NCBI GenBank assembly: GCA_013115145.1
Contig: JAAPAO010000437.1
Coordinates: 1 to 30,330, forward strand
Origin: Perkinsus chesapeaki
Taxonomy: Eukaryota; Perkinsozoa; Perkinsida; Perkinsidae
Length of the DNA stretch: 30,330 bases
Direction of reading: 5' to 3'
Positions 1 through 9,374 of the stretch are shown here, in pieces (position 1 is the stretch's first letter; every line of letters begins with the position of its first letter). Below the pieces are notes generated by a model. The model was not told where the DNA came from. It ran no database searches and was given only the letters and a program-made list of their open reading frames with translations. A program made the translations under genes and the position numbers.

Positions 1-73
1 ACCCTGGGAGGTGGTAGTGGTTTAGTATCGGCCACTTCAATATACCCTGGGAGGTGGTAGTGGTAGTGGTTTA
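1..73. repeat. 43-bp tandem repeat, truncated at left edge
   Basis: The block ACCCTGGGAGGTGGTAGTGG at position 1 recurs at position 44, giving a period of 43 bp. The second copy carries an extra GTAGTG hexamer, so a short repeat is nested in the longer one. The array starts at base 1, so its full length is unknown. No gene is visible in it, and the stretch from 74 to about 800 shows no exon I could defend. Confidence 0.85.
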
Positions 74-820
74 AGAACATCAATTTCGCTACAATCATCT
101 ACGAATTACAATCTCGGAACTTTACTGAGAACAATGTCGAATATACGAACTTCAATTTCGACACATACTTCCTAACTCCACCAGGTTGACTTACAAAAAA
201 TACCAGACATAAAACAGATAATACACAGAAACATTATAATTACAGATAAATTTGACAGAAAATACCAAAGACATGGTCATGATAACGTTTCTTAGATAGA
301 GTTACTGGGTGACTACTAAACGAGAATCTTTACGTGAATTTCGAAGTTACTAAGAGTAACTTACTATTGTCGAAATAGGCGTTGAAAAGGTGTAGACGTT
401 GAAAATGTTACGAATGCCATTGTGATGTTTATTTATTACGAAACCAGTTTAAATTAGCAAATATCGAGTGAGTAGCGATGAATTGTCATATGTCCGAGTG
501 ATTTCCCTATGTCTAATGTAGCCTATCAGATTTCCAGAATACATACTGTAGAACGCCTTGGACGTCGTTATGCCTGATAATGTTTGGCAAGGTGACGTGT
601 GTTCTCGAAGCAATTAGTAAATACTATTAGCCGTTCGATCGCTGTGGCTATGTGTGAGGCAATCGCAAGCCAGTGGAATGGGCAGGCTTTATCCGCGCTT
701 TTATAAGCTATTCAAATGTTATCGACTGTTGCTTCAAGAGGGTCATGTCGAAGTATATTGTATATCACCATGTTACTATAATATGGCGATGTTGATATGT
801 AAATATTGTACTTGTGTCAG

Positions 821-1380
821 TTGGTGAAGATTACCTTTGTTGTTCTAACGGTTGTGGCCATATCTGCAAGCGTGGTGTGAGTCAGGAAGAGTACAACAAA
901 TTGGCGGACTTCGATAATCGTCCCGTTACCGCATGTGAAACGCAAGCGGACATCAAAGCGGTAACGTTGCTGGTTCAGTTACTATATTGATCGGTTTCAA
1001 CAATGGCGTCGATATGGACGAAATCTCGGCCAGCTTGGTGAGTTTTGGTTTTAATTTTCGGGAGTGACGATTCGGATGTGGCAGAATTCGGGTGTGATAG
1101 CAAGCGGCCTGTCGCTCCCACCGGCCTCAGTAAATCTTAGCTTACTGCGTGCATTGAGGATGGCGACCATCAAGGTTAAGGTGAGGGAGGGTTGAGTTAT
1201 GATGTATTAGTGATTTTGCAGACTTCCAACCAAGCCGATGCGGAGGGCATGAAGGAGTTACTCAAGAGCATGCCGGAAGTTGCTGGTGCTGTAAACTCTA
1301 CTGAAATAGAATGGACTTACGCCGAAGTGAATGCAAGTAGTACTTCAATTAAACTACTGCAATTGATTAGTAATTGTTAG
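821..1380 (+). CDS. Cysteine-rich (WAP-like) secreted-type protein, exons only
   Basis: An exon at 821-960, bounded by a TGTCAG acceptor and a GTAACG donor, encodes CCSNGCGHICK followed by a polar stretch. Two adjacent cysteines with C-x3-C spacing and GCGHxC resemble the core of whey-acidic-protein inhibitor domains (family knowledge, seen by eye only). A second exon at about 1226-1380, after the acceptor GATTTTGCAG and a 41-nt GTGAGG intron, encodes ADAEGMKELLKSMPEVAGAV and ends at TAG 1378-1380. The link between the two parts (961-1130) could not be fixed because several frames stay open there. The start and any signal peptide lie upstream and were not found. The two exons could also belong to different genes. 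Confidence 0.4.
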
Positions 1381-2200
1381 GGCAACCGTCGATGGATATT
1401 GAGGAGATCTAAGATTTTAGCGAAAAACGGCATTTTGTAGAATATTTGATTCAGTATGTTTGTTGAGTTGGGTATCCTTCATAGCCATCTGATCGGGTCG
1501 GACCGACCCGGTCGGTGGTGCCTTGGGTCATTCAAATTGGGTGAATATTCGTGGCGTACATATGGTTGGGCTTAAAAAGTTTACTAAAACATTGAACTGT
1601 AAAGTTACAATGTTGCGCTGAGCATTGCTCAGTGAGGATCCACCCTCGACTTTTCTTTCGTGCCTTTTTACAACAAGAAGAAGTATTCAACAGTAGCAGG
1701 TTCTGAACCTCAGGATCTGAAGATATAGTCTATATCTGAGAGTGGGTTTTGACTTGGAAAATCCACGAAACAAGTTCTGTCTACAGAACTCGAAACTCAA
1801 AAAGCCAACGAAACAAACAATATCAAATTATGATGTGTGCTGAGGTGCTCCCTCATCCTAGTATTGATGAATAATCGGAACGTTATCCCGTCAGCGCGAC
1901 ACTGGTAGAAAGGGCGCCAAAGCATCTTCTCAGGAGGACTCTTGATACTGTCGGAAATTGCCTCCGCGCTGATGAATGCGTTGTGAAGCTTAGGTGACTG
2001 CCCCGTTCGAGAATTTTCTGATTTTCTTGAGTTCCCAGGCATACCACCTGAACTTGCTCGACTTCACAGAAATCTGGGCAATGTCCAGTGGACATGAGAT
2101 TAAAGAATTAAGGGATGTATACGCACCGCCTCAGATGTCCTCGCTTGTACCCCTATATTATTCATTTCAACCTTTCTCACACCTAATATATATTGGATTA
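1381..2200. other. No clear gene; start of palindrome-rich spacer
   Basis: The ORFs here show no convincing protein character and I could not assemble exons. The stretch holds perfect single-base-centred inverted repeats at 1494-1510 overlapping 1502-1516 (GGTCGG and its complement alternating), 1618-1632, 1721-1737 and 2081-2095. A near-palindrome with a 2-base centre lies at about 1773-1790. Confidence 0.5.
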
Positions 2201-2221
2201 TTGCAATAAGTGTCCTAACCT

Positions 2222-2257
2222 TAGGGTACTACCCTATCCCTTGAAGGGATTCCCTTC
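2222..2257. repeat. Chain of three overlapping single-base-centred palindromes
   Basis: Three perfect inverted repeats overlap: 2222-2236 (TAGGGTA c TACCCTA), 2236-2250 (ATCCCTT g AAGGGAT) and 2243-2257 (GAAGGGA t TCCCTTC). Each has 7-bp arms and one central base. Together they read as arm, reverse arm, arm. No ORF here is convincing. Confidence 0.85.
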
Positions 2258-2373
2258 TCACTCCTATCCCTCTTCTTCATTTCCACCGGAACTAACGGGT
2301 GGACAACATATTCAGCCAGATATAACGGCTATTCATATGATTAACAGAGTAACTTGGCTATTGCCTGCTTTCA

Positions 2374-2408
2374 CATTCAGACTGAATGATTCAGTGAATG
2401 TCATTCAC
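2374..2408. repeat. Chain of alternating palindromes (CATTCAG / CTGAATG type)
   Basis: Perfect 7-bp-arm, one-base-centre inverted repeats sit at 2374-2388, 2381-2395 and 2394-2408, with a 5-bp one between the last two centred at 2394. Centres fall at 2381, 2388, 2394 and 2401, so the same arm and its complement alternate about every 6-7 bases. Confidence 0.85.
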
Positions 2409-2462
2409 CAACCATGCTATGGTTACATAGCTGGGGACATTGAAAGAAAATTTATATCTTCG

Positions 2463-2498
2463 ATACTGCAGCAGTATGCACTGCATACCATGCAGTGC
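2463..2498. repeat. Palindrome chain built on GCAGTATGCACTGC
   Basis: Two perfect single-base-centred inverted repeats, 2463-2477 (ATACTGC a GCAGTAT) and 2474-2488 (GTATGCA c TGCATAC), overlap. They run into a 9-bp-arm, 3-base-spacer inverted repeat at 2478-2498. Nearby, 2532-2548 (TAAACTTC g GAAGTTTA, 8-bp arms) and 2555-2567 (6-bp arms) follow the same design. Confidence 0.8.
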
Positions 2499-3050
2499 AG
2501 CAGTGTCATCAACAGCTGCAAAACGAGATGCTAAACTTCGGAAGTTTAATGTTTAAAGTTCAACTTTCAAGGCATGGGCTCCTTTCGTCGACAGGCTTTC
2601 GGGTCCTGAATGGGTAAGCGTGATATTCCTACAGTAGCTGCAGTACTACAGATTCCTTGGAGGATCACTAAAATGCACCCCAGCAAACCGTATCAACTTG
2701 CGATACCAACTTTGAGTGTCGCATCGGGCACAGCCGAGAAAGCCCCGGAGACAGACTCCGACATAGAGTAGATTTCGTATGGCAAGCTTCATTGAAACAG
2801 ATTGATAGAGATACCGGCCGTCACAGTAAAGATAATGCGATCTCGTGAGTAGTATAAAATGGCATTTCAAAAACGACGTGGAACAGACACATCGTTTGTT
2901 ACACACGACAGTATCGGAGTGTCAAAAAGGCTTGGGGTATTGATTTTAGTGTTAACTGTTAGTGTTTGGTGAAAGTTCAGAATACGAAACCCCATTTAGG
3001 ACTGATATGACGAAGTAGTATATCCATATTGACTTGACGTTGTTGAGTAA

Positions 3051-3171
3051 GTGTGCTATACGGTGTAGCCTATACTTCAATGCATGCTTCATGTTTGTTT
3101 TCTCAGTGTGCTATACAGTAAAGGCTATACTTCAATGTATGCTTCATGTTTGTTTTTTCAGTGTGCTATAC
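3051..3171. repeat. 55-bp tandem repeat, about 2.2 copies
   Basis: Copies at 3051-3105 and 3106-3160 begin GTGTGCTATAC and end with a T-rich tract plus TCA. The first 11 bases of a third copy follow to 3171. The copies differ at about six positions. Each junction (TTTTCTCAG, TTTTTTCAG) looks like a 3' splice site, so the repeat may be a duplicated intron/exon edge. That idea is inference; no flanking exon was proven. Confidence 0.85.
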
Positions 3172-3301
3172 TACTGTACAAGGCGTAGTTCTGATTTTAA
3201 ACTAAGTTTTCTCGAGACTCGAGGTTCTGACCCAGACCTTCTGAGTGTGTAGCTCGAAGGATATTTAGCAGGCGACTCGCGTGATGCGTCATATACATCC
3301 G

Positions 3302-3366
3302 GTGCATAATATACACTGTATATGACGAGTCGATTCGACTCGTCATATACAGTGTATATTATGCAC
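3302..3366. repeat. 65-bp perfect palindrome, 32-bp arms, one-base centre
   Basis: Bases 3302-3333 are the exact reverse complement of 3335-3366, with T3334 between. A partial third arm (CGTCATATACA, 3287-3297) lies just left in the orientation of the right arm, so the chain pattern continues. No terminal target-site duplication is evident. The element lies in non-coding DNA and has no internal ORF. It could be a hairpin-type mobile element or a strand-switch product. Confidence 0.95.
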
Positions 3367-3469
3367 TAGGTGGCGTTGGTGCTACACATTCACTGTGTCG
3401 CATTGAACCTACTAAGGAGGTCCTCCTTGAAACAAGGATATTTTATAGAATGTCGCTTCGGCAACCGAT

Positions 3470-3584
3470 ACTATAGAATTGGGATTTCCACCAGGTCCAG
3501 AAGGAATCGTCCAAAGGCAAAGGTATCTCCAAAGATGGCCAACTGGAATTCTTTGAAAATATTAATGTTAAGCTGTGTTCTTAA
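3470..3584 (+). CDS. Possible terminal exon, unknown protein
   Basis: After the acceptor-like CTATAG at 3470-3475, one frame encodes FHQVQKESSKGKGISKDGQ and continues to LEFFENINVKLCS, ending at TAA 3582-3584. A second open frame over the same bases also looks protein-like, so frame choice is uncertain and no partner exon was found. No family recognised. Confidence 0.25.
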
Positions 3585-5388
3585 TCGTGAAGCAGCTCGC
3601 CCATTTTTACGTATCGGGCTGGTCAAGAAGACGATCAAAGCCCGGCATTTTAGTAGAAGTGACGAGTCCGGTACGCCTGCGTGCGACTGAGATGCAAACT
3701 AGTTGTGATTTTGCCTCAAAAAACTAAGTGTGCCGAACAATACTGATACCAGGTAGTATGTGTGCGCAAATAATGTGTAGTTTTTATGTCGTGACGACAT
3801 TGTCGTCGTGCTTGCCCAAAGTTAAGTCGTACTACAAGACAAGCTTTCTGGCGTGCTCCACCGGGTGGAGTCCACCCAGGGTTGAGTTGAGGCGCCGCTC
3901 CAGAAGCGGGGCGTATACGATGGGATGAAATGGTACTGGACGAACAATACATAAATTAGTAGTCAGTCCATAATCGGTCATATTCATTATATTGGTCAGA
4001 GATAACCAAGGCGAGTTGGTAGAACCTTGGATGACCTATACTAACCAAATTGTCAAGCATGTGATGATGCGCTTCGGGCAAGCTTGATGTTCTTTCACAG
4101 TGGAAGTTTCACTTCAGCCAGCATGTACAGCCCGACGCAATGAAATAGAATATTTCGTATTTTTTAGATTTCTCACTCAATATTGAGTATTATCGAGCGA
4201 AATTTAAAACATGAGTACTACAACGAGAATCGAAAACATGACACTAAATCGATCAACCGTTTCATGACTATCTACTGATATCTTGGCGCGCGAATTTTTC
4301 ACCGCGCGCAGAACTGGCGCAATGAAATAGAATACTTTATGCGCGTTTGTGTTACTCCACCAACTGGTCAACTCAAGATCTAAAAACTTCAACCTAGGAA
4401 CTAAGACACATACGCTATCACATGGTACATGAAAATCAGAAACTAGTAATCAATTACGGCCCCCTGGCCCTTCAGAACTGCGCATAGCCGCATGTAGTGA
4501 TGATTAAAGCCGAACACGTTTGATAGTTCCACACAGCGATGCCCCGATTCAGTTAACGTTCGCTCAGCGAACTTCGCTGGTACACGCACGTTTTAGCTCT
4601 GTTGTAAATAGCGATAACGTTCTTCCAACACTTTCTAGTAATCACACGATATTTTTTTCACAGGAATAGCTCGAGAAGTCGCCCGATTGAGAAACGGAAA
4701 TGTGGGCCGAAATCCGAAAGTGATTGGTGCAAGTCTCTTTCTGGTTGTTGGAGGTTCCCTGGACGCACGCTCGTTCGATAGTACCTCACCCCCCAAGCCA
4801 GAAGGCATTGCTTGGATGAGGGCTCAGTCAAAGCAGAAGGCCTAGGATCGAATATTCAGCGCATGTCAATTCACAAAGTCATGCGGTCCTACTAATCTAT
4901 TACCAGGAGTCTCATAGGGCTCGACAGAGAGCATGATGGAAGCGCTCGCCCAGCGAGCCTGTGCCCAAGTGAACCTTGAAGTTCGGCCACTGAGCTGACA
5001 TTCACGCCTAGAACCTATTACATATCAGCATTGCTTCGCTTGTTCCACCTCAGAGGCTTTGCTCGGCTAGGCTTTTCGTCGAGGAACTACATTTTCAGTG
5101 AGGCTTTATAATATCGAGCTGTGACGCGCGCGCCGCATGCTCGTCACGCGCCGTACGTCACCTCAATGAGAACGGTGGATTTCATTCAGCATGCCGCGCG
5201 CGAGTTTTTCTAAATCTTCTCCAACCCTAAAGTGGTATTCCCCTCGTTTGAACAAGGAAATCATCGACCGGGCGGCCAGGCTATATTCGGTAAATATAGC
5301 CGCGAGATATCGAAATCAGAGCTGACGTACTTCCAGATTTCATACGTGCTGTAGCTACTACGATCGAAGATATTGTGCCTTTCTCAGA
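3585..5388. other. Spacer with palindrome pairs, no clear gene
   Basis: No exon could be supported over these 1.8 kb. Overlapping palindrome pairs with one-base centres occur at 3786-3800/3793-3807 (GTCGT/ACGAC), 3856-3870/3863-3877 (CCACC/GGTGG) and 4558-4572/4565-4579 (TTCGCT/AGCGAA). A zero-centre palindrome ACTCAATATTGAGT is at 4175-4188. A 9-bp inverted repeat GGCTATATT...AATATAGCC with a 5-base loop sits near 5279-5301, about 90 bp before the next gene. Confidence 0.5.
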
Positions 5389-6129
5389 ATGTTTATTAAA
5401 CAAGTCGACCCCCCTTATGCCACTTCTGAGTTAGAAGCTCTGACCAGTTCAGCAATGTCCAATGGAGAAGGCTCGTCAACACATTTCCTCACCTATCTTG
5501 GAACTTACGAAAGACTTCATTCGACGAAGAATAAACATCGATGGTATCCTTACAGAAGAGTCGATGTCATCAAGGGTATAATTTATTGTTTAATTCTCTC
5601 ATGTATCATTTTCGCTCTCTCATTCTTCACTTGGTGGCCATACTACATAACTCGACTACAAGCCGAGAGCCTATCCCTCTCCGTGCTGAGTCTTCGTGTT
5701 CTCTCCGCCGTGGACTGTAGACTGGTGAACCTGTCCAAGGATATATGTTTTCGTACGGAATTTACTCTGGAGGTCGAATCCAGCGCCGATGATGAGCTAA
5801 TAATTCGTCGGTCTGGTGGTGAAATATTTGGCTCCTCTCCACCGTATGGGGAAACGTGGGTTAGTTTCGTGCTTGCCGATTTTAATATCGCCGCACGAGA
5901 GAAACGCACATCTATCCATATCGGATATATCTGGGTGTTTGACAGCTCTTATCCACATGTTTCACGTTGGGTGTTAACACGATCACCTATTCCTGTGTCG
6001 CTTGACGTAGATGTCTGCCGTACGCCAAATACGGCGGACTGTGTGAGGCAGAGCCGCAAGGTTGTTGTGTATAACTACACCTTGTTGAACTTTACTGAGC
6101 ATCATCCCACGGACAACTCGCCACGATAG
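5389..6129 (+). CDS. Single-pass membrane protein, unknown family
   Basis: Uninterrupted 246-residue ORF. Residues 1-60 are polar and probably cytoplasmic. A hydrophobic helix at about residues 64-87 (GIIYCLILSCIIFALSFFTW) follows a basic stretch (KNKHRWYPYRRVDVIK). The remaining 160 residues are mostly soluble with several cysteines and an NYTLLNFT segment carrying two N-glycosylation sites, consistent with a lumenal or extracellular C-terminal domain (type II topology). The arrangement recalls LEA14/NDR1-like proteins (basic tail, one helix, beta-rich domain), but no diagnostic motif was seen. The ATG at 5389 directly follows a CTCAG acceptor-like sequence, so an upstream exon is possible; Met at 5455 is an alternative start. 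It is one of the few intron-free ORFs of this length here. Confidence 0.75.
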   Translation: MFIKQVDPPYATSELEALTSSAMSNGEGSSTHFLTYLGTYERLHSTKNKHRWYPYRRVDVIKGIIYCLILSCIIFALSFFTWWPYYITRLQAESLSLSVLSLRVLSAVDCRLVNLSKDICFRTEFTLEVESSADDELIIRRSGGEIFGSSPPYGETWVSFVLADFNIAAREKRTSIHIGYIWVFDSSYPHVSRWVLTRSPIPVSLDVDVCRTPNTADCVRQSRKVVVYNYTLLNFTEHHPTDNSPR

Positions 6130-6292
6130 GCTTCAAATATCATTGTCATCCAGTTCAGATCGTTGCGCAGTCAATGGCTTTTACGTGGCGATAAGACACC
6201 CCTTGTGCAACATTCCCAAAAGCTACTAGAGTGCTTTGCAGTGAGACCTAAGGGGAGTATATTGGACCGGATGATCATTTCCAATTATAATA

Positions 6293-6374
6293 CGACAGCG
6301 CAAGGATTGGAACCTGCGCATGCTGAGCCTAGTGCACTTTGAGTCCACCTGCTTAACCACTCGGACACGCTATC
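6293..6374 (-). tRNA. tRNA-Leu(CAA)-like gene, possibly decayed
   Basis: Read on the minus strand, 82 nt form a class II tRNA. The 7-bp acceptor GATAGCG/CGCTGTC has one wobble pair. Then come TG, a D-arm with CCGAGTGGTTAAG, an anticodon loop CTCAAAG (anticodon CAA), a variable arm and a T-loop TTCCAAT. Faults: one mismatch in the anticodon stem, two in the T-stem, and C instead of a purine at position 57 of the B-box. It may be a recent pseudogene or a tolerated variant. It lies about 165 bp downstream of the membrane-protein stop, on the opposite strand. Confidence 0.55.
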
Positions 6375-6499
6375 ACTGAGAATTAATTTTATATATTGGA
6401 TCGCGAGTGGAACAGGAAAGCTAGGCCTTTGTTGATGTCTGCACTGCAGTTGTGTTTATCCGCTTAGCTTCATATCATTACTTCGTATTTAGTTCGGCA

Positions 6500-6562
6500 C
6501 AGGAGTATTCATGGCCGAGTATAAACACCAATGGTGTTTATACTCGGCCATGAATACTCCTG
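6500..6562. repeat. 63-bp perfect palindrome, 31-bp arms, one-base centre
   Basis: Bases 6500-6530 are the exact reverse complement of 6532-6562 around A6531. Immediately right lie short direct repeats of TAATGGTGTTACAC, ending in a 7-bp-arm one-base-centred palindrome at 6589-6603. No ORF or obvious target duplication. Same architecture as 3302-3366 and 23410-23460 but with unrelated sequence. Confidence 0.95.
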
Positions 6563-6667
6563 GTGTTATGACTAATGGTGTTACACTAATGGTGTTACAC
6601 CATCAAATAGCGGTGGTCAGCCAGGCTGCCGGCTACTGTGACTATTTAATTCATTGCTAAAGATGGA

Positions 6668-6739
6668 CTAATATTCCCAATGGGAATATTAGAGGGTGTT
6701 AGGCGTCCCATAGACCGTCTATGGGAATTTCCCATAGAC
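6668..6739. repeat. Palindrome cluster (12-, 10- and 11-bp arms)
   Basis: Three perfect one-base-centred inverted repeats lie within 72 bp: 6668-6692 (CTAATATTCCCA a TGGGAATATTAG), 6706-6726 (TCCCATAGAC c GTCTATGGGA) and 6717-6739 (GTCTATGGGAA t TTCCCATAGAC). The last two share their middle arm, giving arm / reverse arm / arm. The cluster lies 170 bp upstream of the coiled-coil gene start. Confidence 0.95.
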
Positions 6740-6908
6740 TTGAACTCGGTGATTTAAACGGGTGTTTACGTGACACTGTGAGGCCTTACTATACAGGCCT
6801 TGCCTTTGTCTATGGGGAAAGAATCACGATCAACTACTATAGGATCTACGAAATCTTCTCTCGCAGTTTCTGTCTGTGACCGTGACACGAGAAGGAGAAT
6901 TGCAGAAT

Positions 6909-8813
6909 ATGCCAGCCAAAGGTGATCATCCGTTGACCTATAGCATCTACTACAAGCAGCTGAGCCTTAGCTCATCGCGTTTGGAGGATTATTCAAGGAT
7001 TCGATTTGGCTCGAGGAGAATTTCTGCGCAGAATCGACTTGCTCCTGCTAAAGGGGCGCTGACACAATTCAGAACGATAATTAGAAAGTCCATCTTCTAA
7101 CGAACGTACCGGTCGTGCAACAGGTCTACTGGCACCCATACTGCTTCGTCTGTTGATTTCTTTCTCGAATCACTAGATGCTCGTGAAAAGCTGAGAGAAT
7201 CACACTCCAGGTTGCAGGTGGGGCGCGAAACCTACATTAGCCACGCTTTCGCCTCCGTAGGCACGCGAGAGAGACAGCCGTGCTCGTGAAGTAGAGCTTG
7301 ATAAACTAAAAAGAGAAATAATTGACATCAAGAATATCTCGAAAGAGACAGCCCGAAAATTCCGAGCAAAAATACAAAGCCTTGTAGAGGAAAACGACAT
7401 CTTGCGAGAAGTAAGGGAGCAATACGCAAAAACCGCAAATATCTTCCACTTGCTCACGTTATTGGGAGGTTGGAAATACTCGCGGCGAGTGTCATTGGCG
7501 GACTCCCTCTATCTCGAGTTTATCCTATTCTATTTTCAACCGAGGACTCTACCGTACATCAGAAAAACGAAGCGTCGTCGTTGACTATAGAGTCACTTCG
7601 GTCTGAAGTGAAGAGCGCGAAGCACCGGATTGATCGAGTAGAGAGCGATAGGGATAAGCTTCGTGGAGTTATTGACCAACTTGCTGAGAAGCTCGCCAGC
7701 ACAGGGACTCCATCAAGGTTCAGTAAATACTAGTATGAGCATTCACCGTGTAGTCCGTTTAGACGGTCTTCCTTGCATGGCTTAACAGAACAAATACAAC
7801 GCCTCATGTCCTCATCAGAACAAAATATTGATGTGAGCTAGTCAATCCAAGCGGACTAAGTAATTCTAGCGACAGGAAGACGCGTTTCGAGTTGAGGATT
7901 TCGTTAGTGCACAGGCTGCGGTTGGACTGATTCCAAAGGATGTGGCCGCCTATATAAAAAGGTAACTAGGTGACGCACAGGTATGAGTAGGGTGAAAAGG
8001 CATCCTTGATCCGGTGGTAAGCCCGTGACCTGCCCCGAATGTACCCCGGTACTGTAGGCCTATCAGGGCAAGGGACCTGACGAAAGGGAACTTTTTATGA
8101 TACCGAGTCGTAACGATGTGCTTTTGTGGATTGCCATGCTGTGCTTGAAGTGAGCCAAATGGTTGCAGATCCGAGAAGGAGGCGGTAAAATTGAGAGAAG
8201 CAAATCGATCATTGGAGGCAACCAACGCTAAGCTTATTAATAAGCTTCGAGTAGCACATCTGCGGAGTACGGAGACGAAACATATGAAGCATGTGGATGC
8301 TGCGGCGAGAACTATTATGTGAGTTGAATACACGAGAAGTGGGAGGATCGCGAGCTTGAACAGGCAGTTGAAGAAGCTCCTCCGCGAGGAGCAGGCGAAG
8401 CGAGAAAAACAGGAGGCTTATGTGCGCCGACTTGAAAGGAAACTTCTGGAGCAGAGCACAAAAGGATTCTCTCGTGAGGACACAACTTCTGCTGCTCGAC
8501 CGTTCTGGATGAGGCTCAGGGGAGCGTGGCCGAGTAGACGGGGTTGATTCCAGAGCAATTATCAGAGCTGCAGCAGATGAGCTTGGTGTACGGTCGAATG
8601 AAATAAGTACACTAGATGTTAGGTCGGGGTTGAGCTCTGAGTTGTGCGATGAGGGTAAGCCGGAGCCGACTAACTTCTGTAGAAGTGTGAGGTAGATTTC
8701 GGAGCATTTACTGGCGTGCAGCACAAGCAAGAATCGCCAAAGCCAGCCAAGACCCTACTGCCGAACGAACGAGCACCGAAAAGCTCTCCATCAATGGTTA
8801 TGCGTCTGCATAG
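6909..8813 (+). CDS. Coiled-coil protein, 10 exons, function unknown
   Basis: Model: 6909-7087, 7124-7217, 7261-7410, 7563-7717, 7763-7832, 7876-7961, 8169-8318, 8364-8473, 8514-8654, 8692-8813. Exons sum to 1257 nt (418 residues plus stop) and every phase matches. It starts MPAKGDHPLTYSIYYKQ. Charged heptad-like segments include DARE...LDKLKREIIDIKN, SLRSEVKSAKHRIDRVESD, EAVKLREANRSLEATN and QLKKLLREEQAKREKQEAYV, so long coiled coils are predicted. No enzyme or membrane motif was seen; a structural or scaffold role is inference. Introns are mostly 36-45 nt; those at 7411-7562 and 7962-8168 are longer, and 7411-7562 may hide another exon. Acceptors at 8513 and 8691 end in GAG. The stop could be intronic: a donor at 8801 could join exons to the right. 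The intron at 7218-7260 begins GTGGGGCGCGAAACCT, resembling an antisense tRNA T-arm. Confidence 0.7.
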
Positions 8814-8833
8814 TTTAGATAATTAATTTGAAT

Positions 8834-9374
8834 GTAGGTGCTAGCAAAGTGGGAAAAGGTCCAAGAGGAGAGGAGCCAGAAGCTCAAAACCGTAAGCCAG
8901 TCTATTGGAAGCTGAGGATCAAAACCTAGTAGGCACGCTCGACCACGCCTCGACAGAGTGGAAGGCATTCCTCCGCAACCGATTCCGAGGACCACTGTGA
9001 GATCTCTGATATAGAGTTTGTTACTGACATGGTCGCCAAAGAACATGGCCTCGATGACTGATGTTTTCTAGTAGAGTATTCTGTTCGGTTCTCTGTGAAT
9101 AGTGAGGAGCCCAATGCCACACACATACCATACGACCCGCATATATTGTATGTTGGGAAGTGCGCTTTTTGCCAAGTTGTGTCAACGCCGCTGTAACAGA
9201 AGTGAGTCGATTGTCGTTCTATATCGACTCCGATTGTTGATCATTAAGCAGGATAGTGTGTACAGTACGCCTGCGTGGGGTACTATTAACCCATCGCCGC
9301 TGGATCCACTGCAATTTACCGAGATTGAGACCACTGCTGTTATTTATTTTTATCGTCTGATTCCCGTTATTTGA
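8834..9374 (+). CDS. Additional exons after the coiled-coil gene
   Basis: Protein-like segments continue on the same strand. After a TGTAG acceptor, 8834-8890 encodes VLAKWEKVQEERSQKLKT (alternative frame ASKVGKGPRGEEPEAQN), followed by a GTAAGCC donor. 8934-9061 encodes ATDSEDHCEISDIEFVTDMV and ends in TGA. 9087-9194 encodes EEPNATHIPYDPHILYVGKC. The last segment ends at TGA 9372-9374 with SVYSTPAWGTINPSPLDPLQ. Splice joins could not be made phase-consistent, so this may be the 3' end of the preceding gene, a separate small gene, or a decayed one. Confidence 0.35.

Noticed and set aside
1494-6739. CRISPR array or bacterial repeat interpretation of the short repeats
   Set aside because: Repeats differ in sequence, have no constant unit or spacer length, no cas-like genes, and the surrounding genes have introns.
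8511-8545. GCGTGGCCGAGTAGACGGGGTTG, resembling a class II tRNA 5' half on the plus strand
   Set aside because: It lies inside a firmly supported exon, and no anticodon arm or T-arm follows.
8209-8730. 173-residue minus-strand ORF
   Set aside because: Lies opposite four phase-consistent exons of the coiled-coil gene; Ser/Leu-rich shadow.
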